Shown here piece by piece: positions 7,360 to 16,700 of a stretch of 23,293 nt of DNA (position 1 is its first letter; every line of letters starts with the position of its first letter). The stretch lies in NCBI GenBank assembly GCA_902783825.1, contig CACZSJ010000164.1, forward strand, positions 1-23,293, read 5' to 3'. The stretch comes from Oscillospiraceae bacterium. Lineage in GTDB: Bacteria > Bacillota > Clostridia > Oscillospirales > Oscillospiraceae. A model generated the notes under the pieces. That model made no database searches. It was not told where the DNA came from and saw only the letters and a program-made list of their open reading frames with translations. The translations under genes and the position numbers were made by a program.

Positions 7360-8244
7360 ATGGACTATATTCTCAGCTGTTGCTCCCCGGCGGATCTGAG
7401 CCAGGAACATTTTGAACGCATCGGTGTGCGCTATGTCTGCTTCCACTACGCCTTAGACGGCGTGGAATATCCGGATGATCTGGGCCAGACCGTTTCTTTT
7501 GAGGAATTCTACGCTCGTATGGCCGCCGGCGCGGATACCCGCACCGCCCAGGTGAACGTTTCCGAATACGTGGATTTTTTCACGCCCTTTTTGGAGGCGG
7601 GGCAAGACGTGGTGCATGTGTGCCTGTCCTCGGGCATCTCCGGCACCATCAATTCCGCCCGAAACGCCGCCCTGATTTTGAAAGAACGCTATCCCGCCCG
7701 CCGGGTCTACGTGGTAGACTCCCTGGGGGCCTCTTCTGGCTACGGTCTGCTGATGGACGGAGCTGCCGCCAAGCGGGACGAGGGGCTGAGCGCGGCGGAG
7801 CTGGCCCATTGGATCGAGGAGAATCGATTGCTGCTGCATCACTGGTTTTTCTCCACGGATCTGAGCTATTTTGTCAAGGGCGGTCGCATTTCCCGCACGG
7901 CCGGCATCTTTGGCGGGATGCTGGAAATCTGCCCGTTGATGAACATGGATCGCCTGGGACGTCTGGTGCCCCGCTTTAAGATCCGCACCAAACGACGGGT
8001 CATCCGGGAAATCGTCCGGCAGATGGAGCTCCACGCTCGGGACGGGGTGAACTACAGCGGCAAATGCTTTATCAGCATGTCTGCCTGCCTTCAGGACGCC
8101 CGCGCCGTGGCGGATCTGGTGGAGGAGCGATTTCCCCGGCTGCAGGGACGGGTTTTGATCAACAGTGTAGGCAATCTCATCGGCTCTCACACGGGACCGG
8201 GTACCGTGGCCCTGTTCTTCTGGGGCGATGAGCGGATGGATTGA
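7360..8244 (+). CDS. DegV family fatty-acid-binding protein
   Basis: This 294-aa protein matches the DegV/FakB family, which binds a long-chain fatty acid and, in FakB members, presents it to the kinase FakA for phosphorylation. Family motifs are the CLSSGISGTINSA loop (about residue 90), VDSLGASSG, YFVKGGRIS and the C-terminal IGSHTGPGT. The start at 7360 has AAAGGAG 5-8 bases upstream. No FakA (DAK-like) gene lies nearby, so it may act with a distant kinase. It is convergent with the GntR regulator and shares a hairpin with it. Confidence 0.9.
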   Translation: MDYILSCCSPADLSQEHFERIGVRYVCFHYALDGVEYPDDLGQTVSFEEFYARMAAGADTRTAQVNVSEYVDFFTPFLEAGQDVVHVCLSSGISGTINSARNAALILKERYPARRVYVVDSLGASSGYGLLMDGAAAKRDEGLSAAELAHWIEENRLLLHHWFFSTDLSYFVKGGRISRTAGIFGGMLEICPLMNMDRLGRLVPRFKIRTKRRVIREIVRQMELHARDGVNYSGKCFISMSACLQDARAVADLVEERFPRLQGRVLINSVGNLIGSHTGPGTVALFFWGDERMD

Positions 8245-8255
8245 GAAAGGAAAGC

Positions 8256-8291
8256 GCAAGCCCCTTCGCGCAAAGATGCGAAGGGGCTTGC
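8256..8291. terminator. Shared terminator between DegV and GntR genes
   Basis: A 14-bp perfect stem (8256-8269 with 8278-8291) and 8-nt loop lie between two convergent genes. Moderately T-rich sequence follows on both strands (GGTCTTGTTT on plus, GCTTTCCTTTCT on minus), so it can serve both. Confidence 0.8.
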
Positions 8292-8308
8292 GGTCTTGTT
8301 TCCGGCGA

Positions 8309-9049
8309 TCAGAGTACCCGCCGCTGCAGGGCGAGGAAGGGGTCTTCCTTGTCTCCGGACAGGCTGGTGAAGTTCAGGCTGGTGCTTATATGCTCTCCCA
8401 TGCACTGCCGAGCCAGCTCCGGCATGCGCATACGGATGGCTGAGACCACGGAAATGTGGTTGTACTTGACGCTGGAGAGCCAGGGGTTGCTGGCATTGTT
8501 TTTCTTGACGATGAACTCCAGCATGGAGGCCTGGTACATGATCAGCTTGGGCAGGATCTGTTCATAGCTCTGGACCAGATAAGGGTTGCCGCAGGAATCG
8601 ATGATCAGTCGGTGGAAGGGCATGTCCGTATCCTTCATGCCCCGGATGTCCCGCCGCTCAACGCTGTCTCGAAACGCGTCCGCCAGGGAGCTGAGCTGCC
8701 GAACCACCCGATCGTCGGCATTGTAGGCGCAGCGGGCAGCAGCCTCGCATTCGATGGCGTCGCGGACCTGATAGAGGTGGATCATATCCGGCAGGCTCAG
8801 TTCCACGGCGAAGCTGCCCGCCTGACCCGGGCGTGTCACCACAAAGCCCACCTCGCTGAGGCTGCCGATGGCCTCGGCCACCGGTGTGCGGGAAATGCCC
8901 AAAGAGGCGGCAATCTGGTTGACGTTGAGTTTGGAGCCCGGCGCAATGCGCAGATTGACGATCTCGTCATACAGCAGCTGCTGAACCAGATCCCGCAGCT
9001 TGGCGTCGGGAGCGGCTTCCATATATTGCTTGAGCTTGTATTTATCCAT
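8309..9049 (-). CDS. GntR family regulator with FCD domain
   Basis: This 246-aa protein has a winged helix-turn-helix of GntR type (about residues 15-85; LNVNQIAASLGISRTPVAEA) and an all-helical FCD ligand-binding domain (about 95-220). The FCD metal-binding pattern is present: D-x-x-x-H in DMPFH, a later H in the KYNHIS segment, and the terminal H in GEHIS. Family members sense organic acids such as lactate, gluconate or fatty acyl ligands. The start at 9049 follows AGGTGAG; longer in-frame starts lie across the promoter. Its targets are not obvious; the divergent membrane-protein gene at 9293 and the convergent DegV gene are the neighbours to test. Confidence 0.9.
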   Translation of the reverse strand: MDKYKLKQYMEAAPDAKLRDLVQQLLYDEIVNLRIAPGSKLNVNQIAASLGISRTPVAEAIGSLSEVGFVVTRPGQAGSFAVELSLPDMIHLYQVRDAIECEAAARCAYNADDRVVRQLSSLADAFRDSVERRDIRGMKDTDMPFHRLIIDSCGNPYLVQSYEQILPKLIMYQASMLEFIVKKNNASNPWLSSVKYNHISVVSAIRMRMPELARQCMGEHISTSLNFTSLSGDKEDPFLALQRRVL

Positions 9050-9080
9050 ACTCTCACCTACATTAAGGATTGTCGCCTTT

Positions 9081-9109
9081 ATGATACACCAGGGAAAAAC
9101 ACCGGTCAA
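9081..9109 (-). promoter_or_regulatory. Promoter of the GntR gene
   Basis: On the minus strand TTGACC (9109-9104), a 17-bp spacer and TATCAT (9086-9081) lie about 35 bp before the start codon. Confidence 0.75.
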
Positions 9110-9152
9110 CGACTATTTTTGGAACTTGTGGGGCGGCGCGGCGTCTAAAGAC

Positions 9153-9181
9153 TTGGCAGACGGCTCCGGATCGTGTATACT
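9153..9181 (+). promoter_or_regulatory. Promoter of the leader ORF and membrane-protein gene
   Basis: TTGGCA (9153-9158), a 17-bp spacer and TATACT (9176-9181) predict a leader of about 105 nt before the membrane-protein start. The long leader contains the short ORF at 9237. Confidence 0.7.
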
Positions 9182-9236
9182 GTTAGCCAAAAGGGCGGGG
9201 ACGCTTTCTGCCGGAAGCGACAGGAAAGGGACTGAA

Positions 9237-9293
9237 ATGGACGCCCGCGTACCGTGGGCCCGGCGGAGAAAGACCGATTTGAGGAGAAGATGA
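9237..9293 (+). CDS. Possible Arg-rich leader peptide, 18 aa
   Basis: An 18-codon ORF encodes MDARVPWARRRKTDLRRR, with seven arginines and one lysine. It has a good ribosome binding site (AAAGGG, 9225-9230, 6 bases away). Its TGA stop overlaps the ATG of the membrane-protein gene (TGATG at 9291-9295), the classic layout of translational coupling. The last Arg codons (AGG AGA AGA) are made of the downstream gene's ribosome binding site, so part of the composition is forced. Whether it is translated is unknown. Confidence 0.4.
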   Translation: MDARVPWARRRKTDLRRR

Positions 9294-10102
9294 TGGGAAA
9301 AATCAAAGAAATACTCCATCCGCAGGACGTGCAGGAAAAGGAGCCGAATAAAAAGAAACGGGCCGCGGCCGCAGCCGTGGCGGTGGTCACCTCCGCCAGC
9401 ATGGTGGTGGGCGGCGTTTTCCAGTCTCCGGCGGATTTGCTGGAGGAGCAGAATCTGACGCCTCAGGTGATCCTGGCCGACGATGAAGATCTCACCGGCG
9501 GCGGGGATGACGGAGACGACAGCAGCGCTGCCGCCGTGGAAGAGGAGAAGGAGCGCAGCGGCATGCGCGCCGCCGTGCGGCAGCGGGTGCAGCGGGTGCC
9601 CTATGCGCTGCGTCTGCTGGTCATCCTGCCCCTGTGGTGCCTGGGCTGGCTGCTGCTGACCGGGACTTCCGCTCTGTGGACGGCCTTGCTGTCTCCGGTG
9701 CTGGGCAAGGCTCTGGCCTGGCTGCTGCTGATGGGCGCCCTGCTGGGGGCCTTCCTGCTGGCCGGCAAGACCATCTTTCCGGATCTGCCGTGGAAAAAGA
9801 TTCTCAACCGCCGCAGCATGCTGGGCCTGATTCTGGGCTCGGTGGCGCTGGGCGTGGCAGATATCGTGGTGCCGCTGTTCTGGGCGGAGTATACGCAAGT
9901 GGAAAATCTGGTGCGCGCCGTAGGGGTGCTTCTGGTTTTCGGCACGGTGACGCTGCTGTTTGCCCGGCGGGAGATTCGCCGCCGGCGGGAGCTGGCGGAG
10001 CAGAACCGGGACTCGGCGCCCGAGGAAGCGCCTCCTGCGCCGCCGATCATGAGCCGCCGGGAAATCCTGGCTCTGGCGGACAGTGTCAGCCGGCCCCGAT
10101 AA
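9293..10102 (+). CDS. Unknown multi-pass membrane protein
   Basis: I do not recognise this 269-aa protein. A basic N-terminus (EKEPNKKKR) precedes a hydrophobic alanine/valine-rich segment (about residues 24-43). A glycine/aspartate-rich acidic stretch (about 62-90) follows, then about four more hydrophobic segments between residues 100 and 225, with a basic cytoplasmic-looking loop (RREIRRRREL) and a proline-rich tail. The second of two tandem ATGs (9293) is preferred because GAGGAG lies 6 bases upstream. It is the only full-length gene in its unit and is followed by a weak hairpin. No catalytic motif is visible. Confidence 0.7.
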   Translation: MGKIKEILHPQDVQEKEPNKKKRAAAAAVAVVTSASMVVGGVFQSPADLLEEQNLTPQVILADDEDLTGGGDDGDDSSAAAVEEEKERSGMRAAVRQRVQRVPYALRLLVILPLWCLGWLLLTGTSALWTALLSPVLGKALAWLLLMGALLGAFLLAGKTIFPDLPWKKILNRRSMLGLILGSVALGVADIVVPLFWAEYTQVENLVRAVGVLLVFGTVTLLFARREIRRRRELAEQNRDSAPEEAPPAPPIMSRREILALADSVSRPR

Positions 10103-10123
10103 GCTGGGCGCGGGATAGGGAAG

Positions 10124-10153
10124 ACCACCGGAGCGGCAAACCGCCCCGGTGGT
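10124..10153 (+). terminator. Probable weak terminator after the membrane-protein gene
   Basis: An 8-bp outer stem (10124-10131 with 10146-10153) plus a short inner CGG/CCG stem forms a hairpin just after the stop codon. The following T-tract is poor (TTTGCTGTT), so termination may be partial. Confidence 0.5.
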
Positions 10154-10205
10154 TTGCTGTTGGAGGACTTTTCTAAAAAAAACAAAAAAATCCTGCAAGA
10201 GCATC

Positions 10206-10234
10206 TTGATTCATAGAGAAAAAGCTGATATTAT
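10206..10234 (+). promoter_or_regulatory. Promoter of the envelope cassette
   Basis: TTGATT (10206-10211), a 17-bp spacer and TATTAT (10229-10234) lie in a locally AT-rich patch and would give a leader of about 90 nt. The leader contains a small 5-bp hairpin (10274-10288). Confidence 0.65.
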
Positions 10235-10328
10235 GTAAAACATAGAAAAAGTACCCCTGTGTCCTCTGCGTGTGCCCGGCTTGCGGGCGATCCCAGGTGT
10301 GGACAAGGGCAGAGAAAGGACAGTCCAT

Positions 10329-10958
10329 ATGGAAGGCAGAGTCAATAAATTTTGGGTTCTGATTACCGTGCTGCTGTTGACGGCGGCCCTGCTCCTGTGC
10401 GTGTTTGCCTCTTGGCGGGGTTCACTGTACATCAAGCCCTCCGGCAATCCCCAGTATACGGTGACGGCGTTTTTCGACGCGCTGCTGGAGGATCACTATG
10501 AAGAGGCCTACGCCTGCCTGAGCGATTACAGCAGCCTGGGGCTGGAGAACGAACCGAGCAGCGGGGAGGCCCGTCTCATCTACCAGGCGCTCAAAGACAG
10601 CTACGCCTACGAGTTGGTTGGCCGCTGCGAGGAAAAACAGATGGAGGCGGTTCAGCGCGTCAAGCTGCGTTATCTAAACGTCAAACGGGTGGAGTCGGAG
10701 ATCTCCAAGCGGGTGAACACGGTGCTGGCTCTGCTGGTGGCGGAGAAGCCGCGCAGCGAGGTGTATGACGAGAACGATCAGTATCGGCCTGAGCTGACGG
10801 ACGAGGTCTATCTGCGAGCCTTGCAGCAGGTGCTGGAGTCACCGGAATTCTACTACAGTGACGCGGAGTTTGATGTGGAGCTGCAGTATCTCAACGGCCA
10901 GTGGCTGATGAAGACCAATCCGCAGCTGTTCAACGCCCTGATGGGCGGCGAGAGCTGA
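10329..10958 (+). CDS. Unknown membrane-anchored protein, NTF2-like
   Basis: This 209-aa protein has one N-terminal membrane segment (about residues 8-28) after a short basic start, and an extracytoplasmic domain. The segment TVTAFFDALLEDHYEEAYACLSDYSS followed by charged helices and a final ELQYLNGQWLM strand resembles DUF4878/NTF2-like domains of Firmicute surface proteins; this is a fold-level guess. No lipobox cysteine follows the membrane segment. The start has AAAGGA 8 bases upstream. It is the first gene of a tight three-gene unit, 16 nt from the glycosidase gene. Function unknown. Confidence 0.72.
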   Translation: MEGRVNKFWVLITVLLLTAALLLCVFASWRGSLYIKPSGNPQYTVTAFFDALLEDHYEEAYACLSDYSSLGLENEPSSGEARLIYQALKDSYAYELVGRCEEKQMEAVQRVKLRYLNVKRVESEISKRVNTVLALLVAEKPRSEVYDENDQYRPELTDEVYLRALQQVLESPEFYYSDAEFDVELQYLNGQWLMKTNPQLFNALMGGES

Positions 10959-10974
10959 GCAGGAGGTGAAGGCT

Positions 10975-12597
10975 TTGCACGACAAGGATTTTGATTACGA
11001 ACTGGAAGAGATCATCGCGGAATTCAACGACTATACGCCCCCGGCCCCGCCCCGGAAGAAGCGCCGTCGGCGGGATCCCCAGGCCCAGGCGGAAGCGGTG
11101 GCGGAGCAGATGGCTCAGGCCCGGCAGGAGACGCCGGAGGCGCTGCCTGCCCCGGAGGAAGAGGCTGTGACGCCGGAGGAACCGGCGGCAGAGTGCCCCC
11201 AGGAGCCGCAGGATGCCGCGGCGGAGGCGGAAGAACCGACGGAAGCGGCAGAACCGGAACCGGCGGCAAAGCCGGAGGAAACGGAAGAAGCGGCCGCTGC
11301 GCCGGAGAAAGAAAGCAAAAAGAATAAAAAGAACGCGGCAAAAGGCGAGGAAGAGCATGGGCAGGAGACCGTGGGACAGGCTGCGGCGGTTCGGGCGGCC
11401 ACGGCGCCGCGGAAGGACAGCCTGGCCAAGCGCTTGGGACTGGGCTTGCTGAGCCTGATTTTCGCGGCGGTTTCTCTGGTGTGCCTGGTCTGGGCGGTGC
11501 AGAATATCCATCCGGAAACCACCCGCACCGAGGCTGTCCGGGGAGACGCCAAGGCGGACATTGTCTCCCGGCTGAACACCAGCGTGTTCAATTCCAAGGC
11601 GTCCGCGCTTAGCGACATCACATACATCCGCAAGCAATACACCATCCCCGAAGAGGCGGTGGTGGCTCCGATGCCCAATTCCGCCTGCTACGGCACCCTG
11701 AGCATCGACCGGGCGGAAGAGGTGCTGGACGTGATCCAGAAGGCCAGAGATTCCGGCCTGCTGGACGGGCAGGACGTGATTTTCGACCCCAATGTGTCGT
11801 TCTATTACGATTCGGATATCCGCTATTACTGTGACGATACGATCCTGGTCATCTGCTGGAAGGAACTGATCGATGGATTTACCTGCAGCTGCTGCGAGGT
11901 GAAAATTGCCGACGCTTCTCAGTTCCGCCGCAAGATCACGGACGACACCTTCGGTTCACCTCTTCGCGTCTTCGCCTCAGAGCTGTCAAACAGCGTCAAC
12001 GCGGTGGTGGCCATGAACGCGGACTTCTATATGTTCCGTGACTTTGGCATCATGGCCTACAACCGGAAGCTGTACCGGATGGACGACAGCGTCTATACAG
12101 GCATGTACAAGAAATACAACTGTGTGGACACCATGTTTGTCACCGACCAGGGCGACTTTGTCTTCAGCAAGCGCTTGGAAGAGTACAGCTGGGCGGAGAT
12201 GGAACAATTCCTTCAGGACAACAGCATTCTCTTCTCTATCTCCTTCGGCCCCGTACTGGTGGAAAACAGCCAGCCCGTGGAGTGCGACTGGTACCCGGCG
12301 GGAGAAATCGACAAGGGCTATTCCCGGGCGGGCATCGGCCAGTTTGACAAACTGCACTATTACTACATGTCCCTCAACCATTCCCCCGAGCGGGCTGCCC
12401 GCTGGACGGTCAACCAGTTCGGCAGGGAGATGTGCAACAAGGGCGTGAAAACGGCTTACTGCCTGGACGGCGGACAGACCAGCGAGATCGTCTTCCGGGG
12501 CGAGCCCTATAACTACATCGACTACGGCTCGGAGCGCGGCGTCAGCGACATCATCTATTTTGCCACGGCCATTCCGGAAACGGAGGTGAGCACATGA
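10975..12597 (+). CDS. Membrane-anchored phosphodiester glycosidase (NAGPA domain)
   Basis: This 540-aa protein ends in a phosphodiester glycosidase (NAGPA/DUF2233) domain at about residues 330-535, a family that includes the mammalian uncovering enzyme that removes GlcNAc from phosphodiesters. Motifs are NADFY (typical NGGFF-like), SFGPVLVENSQP, SRAGIGQ and LDGGQTS (497-503). A single membrane segment (about 155-176) places the domain outside. The cytoplasmic N-terminus has an EIIAEFNDY motif near the start and then a 110-residue low-complexity stretch rich in Glu, Ala, Pro and Lys. The TTG at 10975 is chosen: AGGAGG (10961-10966) lies 8 bases before it, whereas a GTG at 10966 overlaps that site. 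It overlaps the Lgt-like gene by ATGA. A role in cell-envelope glycopolymer processing is inferred. Confidence 0.85.
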   Translation: MHDKDFDYELEEIIAEFNDYTPPAPPRKKRRRRDPQAQAEAVAEQMAQARQETPEALPAPEEEAVTPEEPAAECPQEPQDAAAEAEEPTEAAEPEPAAKPEETEEAAAAPEKESKKNKKNAAKGEEEHGQETVGQAAAVRAATAPRKDSLAKRLGLGLLSLIFAAVSLVCLVWAVQNIHPETTRTEAVRGDAKADIVSRLNTSVFNSKASALSDITYIRKQYTIPEEAVVAPMPNSACYGTLSIDRAEEVLDVIQKARDSGLLDGQDVIFDPNVSFYYDSDIRYYCDDTILVICWKELIDGFTCSCCEVKIADASQFRRKITDDTFGSPLRVFASELSNSVNAVVAMNADFYMFRDFGIMAYNRKLYRMDDSVYTGMYKKYNCVDTMFVTDQGDFVFSKRLEEYSWAEMEQFLQDNSILFSISFGPVLVENSQPVECDWYPAGEIDKGYSRAGIGQFDKLHYYYMSLNHSPERAARWTVNQFGREMCNKGVKTAYCLDGGQTSEIVFRGEPYNYIDYGSERGVSDIIYFATAIPETEVST

Positions 12598-13640
12598 ATC
12601 CCATTGCGGTCTATACCGGAGAACTCACCCTCTATTGGAGCGGGATCCTCATTGCCATCGGCATTGGCGCCTGCCTGAGTCTGAGCCTGGCCCTCTATCC
12701 CATGAGCGGTCGGCACAACGCCGCCGTGTGGGTCATGTTTCCCTTCGCGTTGTTTTTCTCGGTGGTGTTTTCCCGTGTGATTTACTGGTACTGCCACCTG
12801 GAGCAGTTTACATCCATCCGAGCCGCGCTGCTGGATTACAGCACCGGAAGCTTCTGCATTCCGGGGGTGATTCTGGGCGTGTGGCTGGGCGCGCTGGTGG
12901 TGCGGATGCTGAATCTGACAGACAGCGCCGGGCGGCTGCTGGACGCGGTGGCGCCGGGGCTTGCGCTGTGCATCGCCATTATCCGGCTCAGCGCCTTGTT
13001 CAACGGCTCCTGCCGCAGCCACATCATCATTACCGATAAGGTGTTTCAGCATCTGCCGGTGGCCGTGGCCTTTACGGACTCCGCCGGCAACATCAACTAC
13101 CGCTTCGCCACCTTTTTCGTGGAGTTTCTGGTGATGCTGCTGGTGACCGTCCTGCTGATCGTGTTCTACTGCGACCATCGGAACGACCGTCTCCGGGGCG
13201 GAAACCGGGGCGGCCATGTGGCCCGGCGCTTCCTGCTGCTCTACGGTGCGGTGGAGGTCTTGGCTGATTCCACCCGCTACGACTCCCATCTGTTCCATTT
13301 CACGCTGCTGAAGAATCTCAACCAGTACGCCTCTTTCGTCAGCGTGGCGCAGGTCTTTGCGGCGGTGACCATTCTGTGCGTGCTGATCCGCTACCTGCGG
13401 GATTCGGTGCGGGCCAGGGGCTTTCAGTGGTACCATGTAGCCCTGCTGCTGATCTACGTGGGCACGCTGCTGGGCGCGGGCTACTTTGGAGAATATAAGG
13501 TCCAGCGCTACGGCACCTATGCCCGCTGCTACATCATTCAGAGTGTCTCCATGCTGGTGATGGTCTGGGTGGTGACCACCCTTTACCACAGCTGCCGGGC
13601 AAAGAAAAAACGGAAGCTTCCCAAACCGGCGGCGGACTGA
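12594..13640 (+). CDS. Divergent Lgt-like membrane protein, probably not a standard Lgt
   Basis: This 348-aa protein has about seven to eight membrane segments and resembles prolipoprotein diacylglyceryl transferase (Lgt). Recognisable are the SRVIYWYCHLEQF segment, LLDAVAPGLALCIAIIRLSA and the later RRFLLLYGAVEVLAD. Compared with Escherichia coli Lgt from memory, the catalytic HGG segment (His103) reads as C-I-P-G-V around residues 88-92, and the Arg143 counterpart is R131, but the Asn146 counterpart is Ala134. Lipoprotein diacylglycerol transfer therefore looks unlikely; a related lipid-binding or modifying role is possible. Its ATG overlaps the glycosidase stop. It ends the cassette, and the basic C-terminus (RAKKKRKL) faces the cytoplasm. 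Confidence 0.75.
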   Translation: MNPIAVYTGELTLYWSGILIAIGIGACLSLSLALYPMSGRHNAAVWVMFPFALFFSVVFSRVIYWYCHLEQFTSIRAALLDYSTGSFCIPGVILGVWLGALVVRMLNLTDSAGRLLDAVAPGLALCIAIIRLSALFNGSCRSHIIITDKVFQHLPVAVAFTDSAGNINYRFATFFVEFLVMLLVTVLLIVFYCDHRNDRLRGGNRGGHVARRFLLLYGAVEVLADSTRYDSHLFHFTLLKNLNQYASFVSVAQVFAAVTILCVLIRYLRDSVRARGFQWYHVALLLIYVGTLLGAGYFGEYKVQRYGTYARCYIIQSVSMLVMVWVVTTLYHSCRAKKKRKLPKPAAD

Positions 13641-13683
13641 GACAAGGTCGGCCCCGCGACAAGTAAATCAGGAAATGTAAAAG

Positions 13684-13710
13684 CACCCCCGCGCCGTCGG
13701 CGCGGGGGTG
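13684..13710. terminator. Shared terminator between Lgt-like gene and PFOR
   Basis: A 12-bp perfect, very GC-rich stem (13684-13695 with 13699-13710) with a 3-nt loop lies between two convergent genes. On the minus strand it is followed by CTTTTACATTT, on the plus strand by TATGTGTTT, so it best serves the minus-strand gene but can serve both. Confidence 0.85.
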
Positions 13711-13730
13711 TATGTGTTTGGCGTGCCGTC

Positions 13731-16700
13731 TTACTGCTCGGCCAGTTTTTTGTACTTGGCGTAGCGCTTGTTGGTGAAGTCCTCCGCCTGGGCAAAAAGC
13801 CGCTCGGCAACCTCCGGGAAGGTGCGGGTCAGAGAGGAGAAGCGGGTCTCTCCCATCATGTACTCCCGCAGCTTGCCATTGGGCGCGCCGGAATCCAGAG
13901 AGAAGGGGTTGCGGCCCTGGGCTTGCGCGTCGGGATTGTAGCGGTACAGGGGCCAGAAGCCGCACTCCACCGCCGCCTTGCCTTCGTCCATGGATTTTGC
14001 CATGCCTCCAGGCAGCCCGTGATTGATGCAGGGGGCATAGGCGATGACGATGGAGGGCCCCTTATAGGCGGCCGCTTCCTTGAGGCACTTGATCACATGC
14101 TCGGGATTGGCGCCCATGCAGACCTGCGCCACATAGATATAGCCATAGGTGGACAGGATCAGACCCAGATCCTTCTTGGGTGTGGCCTTGCCCGCGGCGG
14201 CAAACTGCACCGAGGCGCCGATGGGCGTAGCCTTGGAGGATTGGCCGCCGGTATTGGCGTACAGCTCGTTGTCCACTACCAGCACGTTCAGATCCAGCCC
14301 GGAGGCCAGCACATGGTCAAGCCCGCCGTAGCCGATGTCGTAAGCCCAGCCGTCGCCGCCGAACATCCAAATGGCTTTCTTGGTGAGGGTGTCCTGGCGC
14401 TGACGCAGATATTCTACGTCCGGATCATTCTCGCTGTTCCCAGCCAGCGCCAGGCGCACCGCGTCCGAAAGCGCCACGGTTTTCTCATCCTCATCTCCCT
14501 CGGCCAGCCAGGTCTCCAGAGCGGCCTTCAGTTTTTCGTCGCCGGTTTTGGCCACAACAGCCTGGGCGTGCTGCTTGGCCTGTTCCCGAAGCTGGTCGGC
14601 GGAGAGGCTCATGCCCAGGGCGAATTCGGCGTTGTTTTCAAACAGGGAGTTGGAGAAGGCCGGACCGTGCCCCCGGGCGTTGGTGGTCTGGGGATAGGTG
14701 GGGGTGAAGAAGCCGTATGCCTGGGAGCAGCCGGTGGCGTTGGCAACATACATCCGGTCGCCGAAGAGTTGGGTCAGCAGCTTGATGTACGGGGTTTCGC
14801 CACAGCCGGGGCAGGCGCCAGAGAATTCATAAAGAGGCTGCTCGAACTGGCTGCCCTTGGCGGAGAATTTGTTCATGGGATTGGCCTTCTGGCTGAGACC
14901 CAGGCAGTAATCCCAATTCTTCTGCTCCGGAAGCTGCTCATCCAGAGGAGCCATGTGCAGTGCTTTTTCCTTGGCGGGACAGACGTTGGCGCAGCTGCCG
15001 CAGCCCTGGCAGTCCAGCACATCCACCTGGATCCGATAGCGATAGTCCTCAAAGCCCTTGCCGGGAGCCTTCTTGGTGACGCAGTCTGCCGGGGCGGCGT
15101 CCGCCTCCTCCTGGGTGAACAGGAAGGGCCGGATGGCGGCGTGGGGGCAGACCAGGGAACAGCGGTTGCAGCCGATGCACTTGTCCGCATCCCAGACGGG
15201 GACATTGTCGGCCACGCCGCGCTTTTCATATTTGGCCATGCCGATGGGCATGATGCCATCGGCGTACTGGGTAAAGGTGCTGACGGGGATGTTGTCGCCG
15301 TCGGCCCGGTTCATGGGGATCAGCACCTTGCGAACAAACGAAGGCAGGGTCTCGTCCACGGATTCCGGATCGTCGGGCAGATCCGCCCAGGCGGCGGGTA
15401 CTTGGATCTGAACCAGATCTGTCAGGCCCCGGTCGATGGCGGCCAGGTTCATGTTGACCACCGCGTCGCCCTTGCGGGAAAAGCTTTTGACCGCGGCGTC
15501 CTTCATATGCCCCACTGCCTCCTCAATGGGCAGCACATTTGCCAGCTTGAAGAAAGCGGCCTGCAAGATGGTGCTGGTGCGGTTGCCCAGTCCGATCTCC
15601 GCAGCGATGTCGGTGGCGTCGATGGTGTAGAAACGGATGCCCCGCTGGGCCAGGACCCGCTTGGCCCGGTTGGGTAAATTGTCCACGAGCTGCTGGCCCT
15701 TCCAGCGGGTGTTGAGCAAAAAGGTGCCGCCGGGCTTGACTTCGCTGACGATGTCATAGGTGTTCATATAGCTTTGCTTGTGGCAGGCCACAAAGTCGGC
15801 CATGGTCACATAGTAGGTGCTGTGAATGGGCTCGTGGCCAAAGCGCAGGTGACTGCGGGTCAGGCCGCCGGACTTCTTGGCGTCATACTGGAAATAGGCC
15901 TGCACGTACTGATCGGTGTTGTCGCCGATGATTTTGCAGGCGTTTTTGTTGGCGCCCACGGTGCCGTCGGAACCCAGACCCCAGAATTTGCAGGAGATGA
16001 TGCTCTTGCCGGCGGTGACGATGTTTTCGCCCACAGGCAGGGAGCGGAAGGTCACGTCGTCATGAATGCCCACGGTGAAGTGGTTCTTCTGCGCACTCTT
16101 CATGTTGTCATAGACAGCCAGGATTTGGGCGGGGGTGGTATCCTTGGAGCTGAGGCCGTAGCGGCCGCCCAAGAGACGGATGGCCCGCCCGCTCTCTAGC
16201 AGCGCCGAGCCTACGTCCTCATACAGAGGCTCGCCCAGGGCGCCAGGCTCCTTAGTGCGGTCCAGGGTGGTGAGGATTTTGCAGCTGGCGGGGATGGCGT
16301 CGATGAAGTGCCGCAGAGAGAAGGGCCGGAAAAGATGAACCTGGATCAGGCCGACCTTTTCGCCCCGTTCGCGCAGATAGTCCACCACTTCCCGGGCAGC
16401 GTCGCACACGGAGCCCATGGCGACGATGACCCGCTCCGCGTCGGGAGCGCCGAAGTAGTTGAAGAGCTTGTATTCCCGTCCGGTGAGGGCGGAGATGTTT
16501 GCCATGTACTCCTCTACCACGGCGGGGAAAGCGTCGTACAAGGGATTGATGGCCTCCTTGTGTTGGAAGAAAATATCGTCGTTCTCGCCGGTGTGACGGA
16601 TGCTGGGGTGTTCCGGATTCAGCGCCCGGTCACGGAACTTTTTCAGCTCCTCCCAATCCACCAGTTTGGCCATGTCCTCAAAATCCAGCACCTCGATCTT

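Noticed and set aside
12555..13589. 344-codon minus-strand open frame opposite the Lgt-like gene
   Set aside because: The plus-strand frame has membrane segments, a ribosome binding site and operon overlap; this one has none.
13923..15677. 584-codon plus-strand open frame within the oxidoreductase gene
   Set aside because: Shadow of a conserved enzyme on the other strand; composition is typical of antisense translation.
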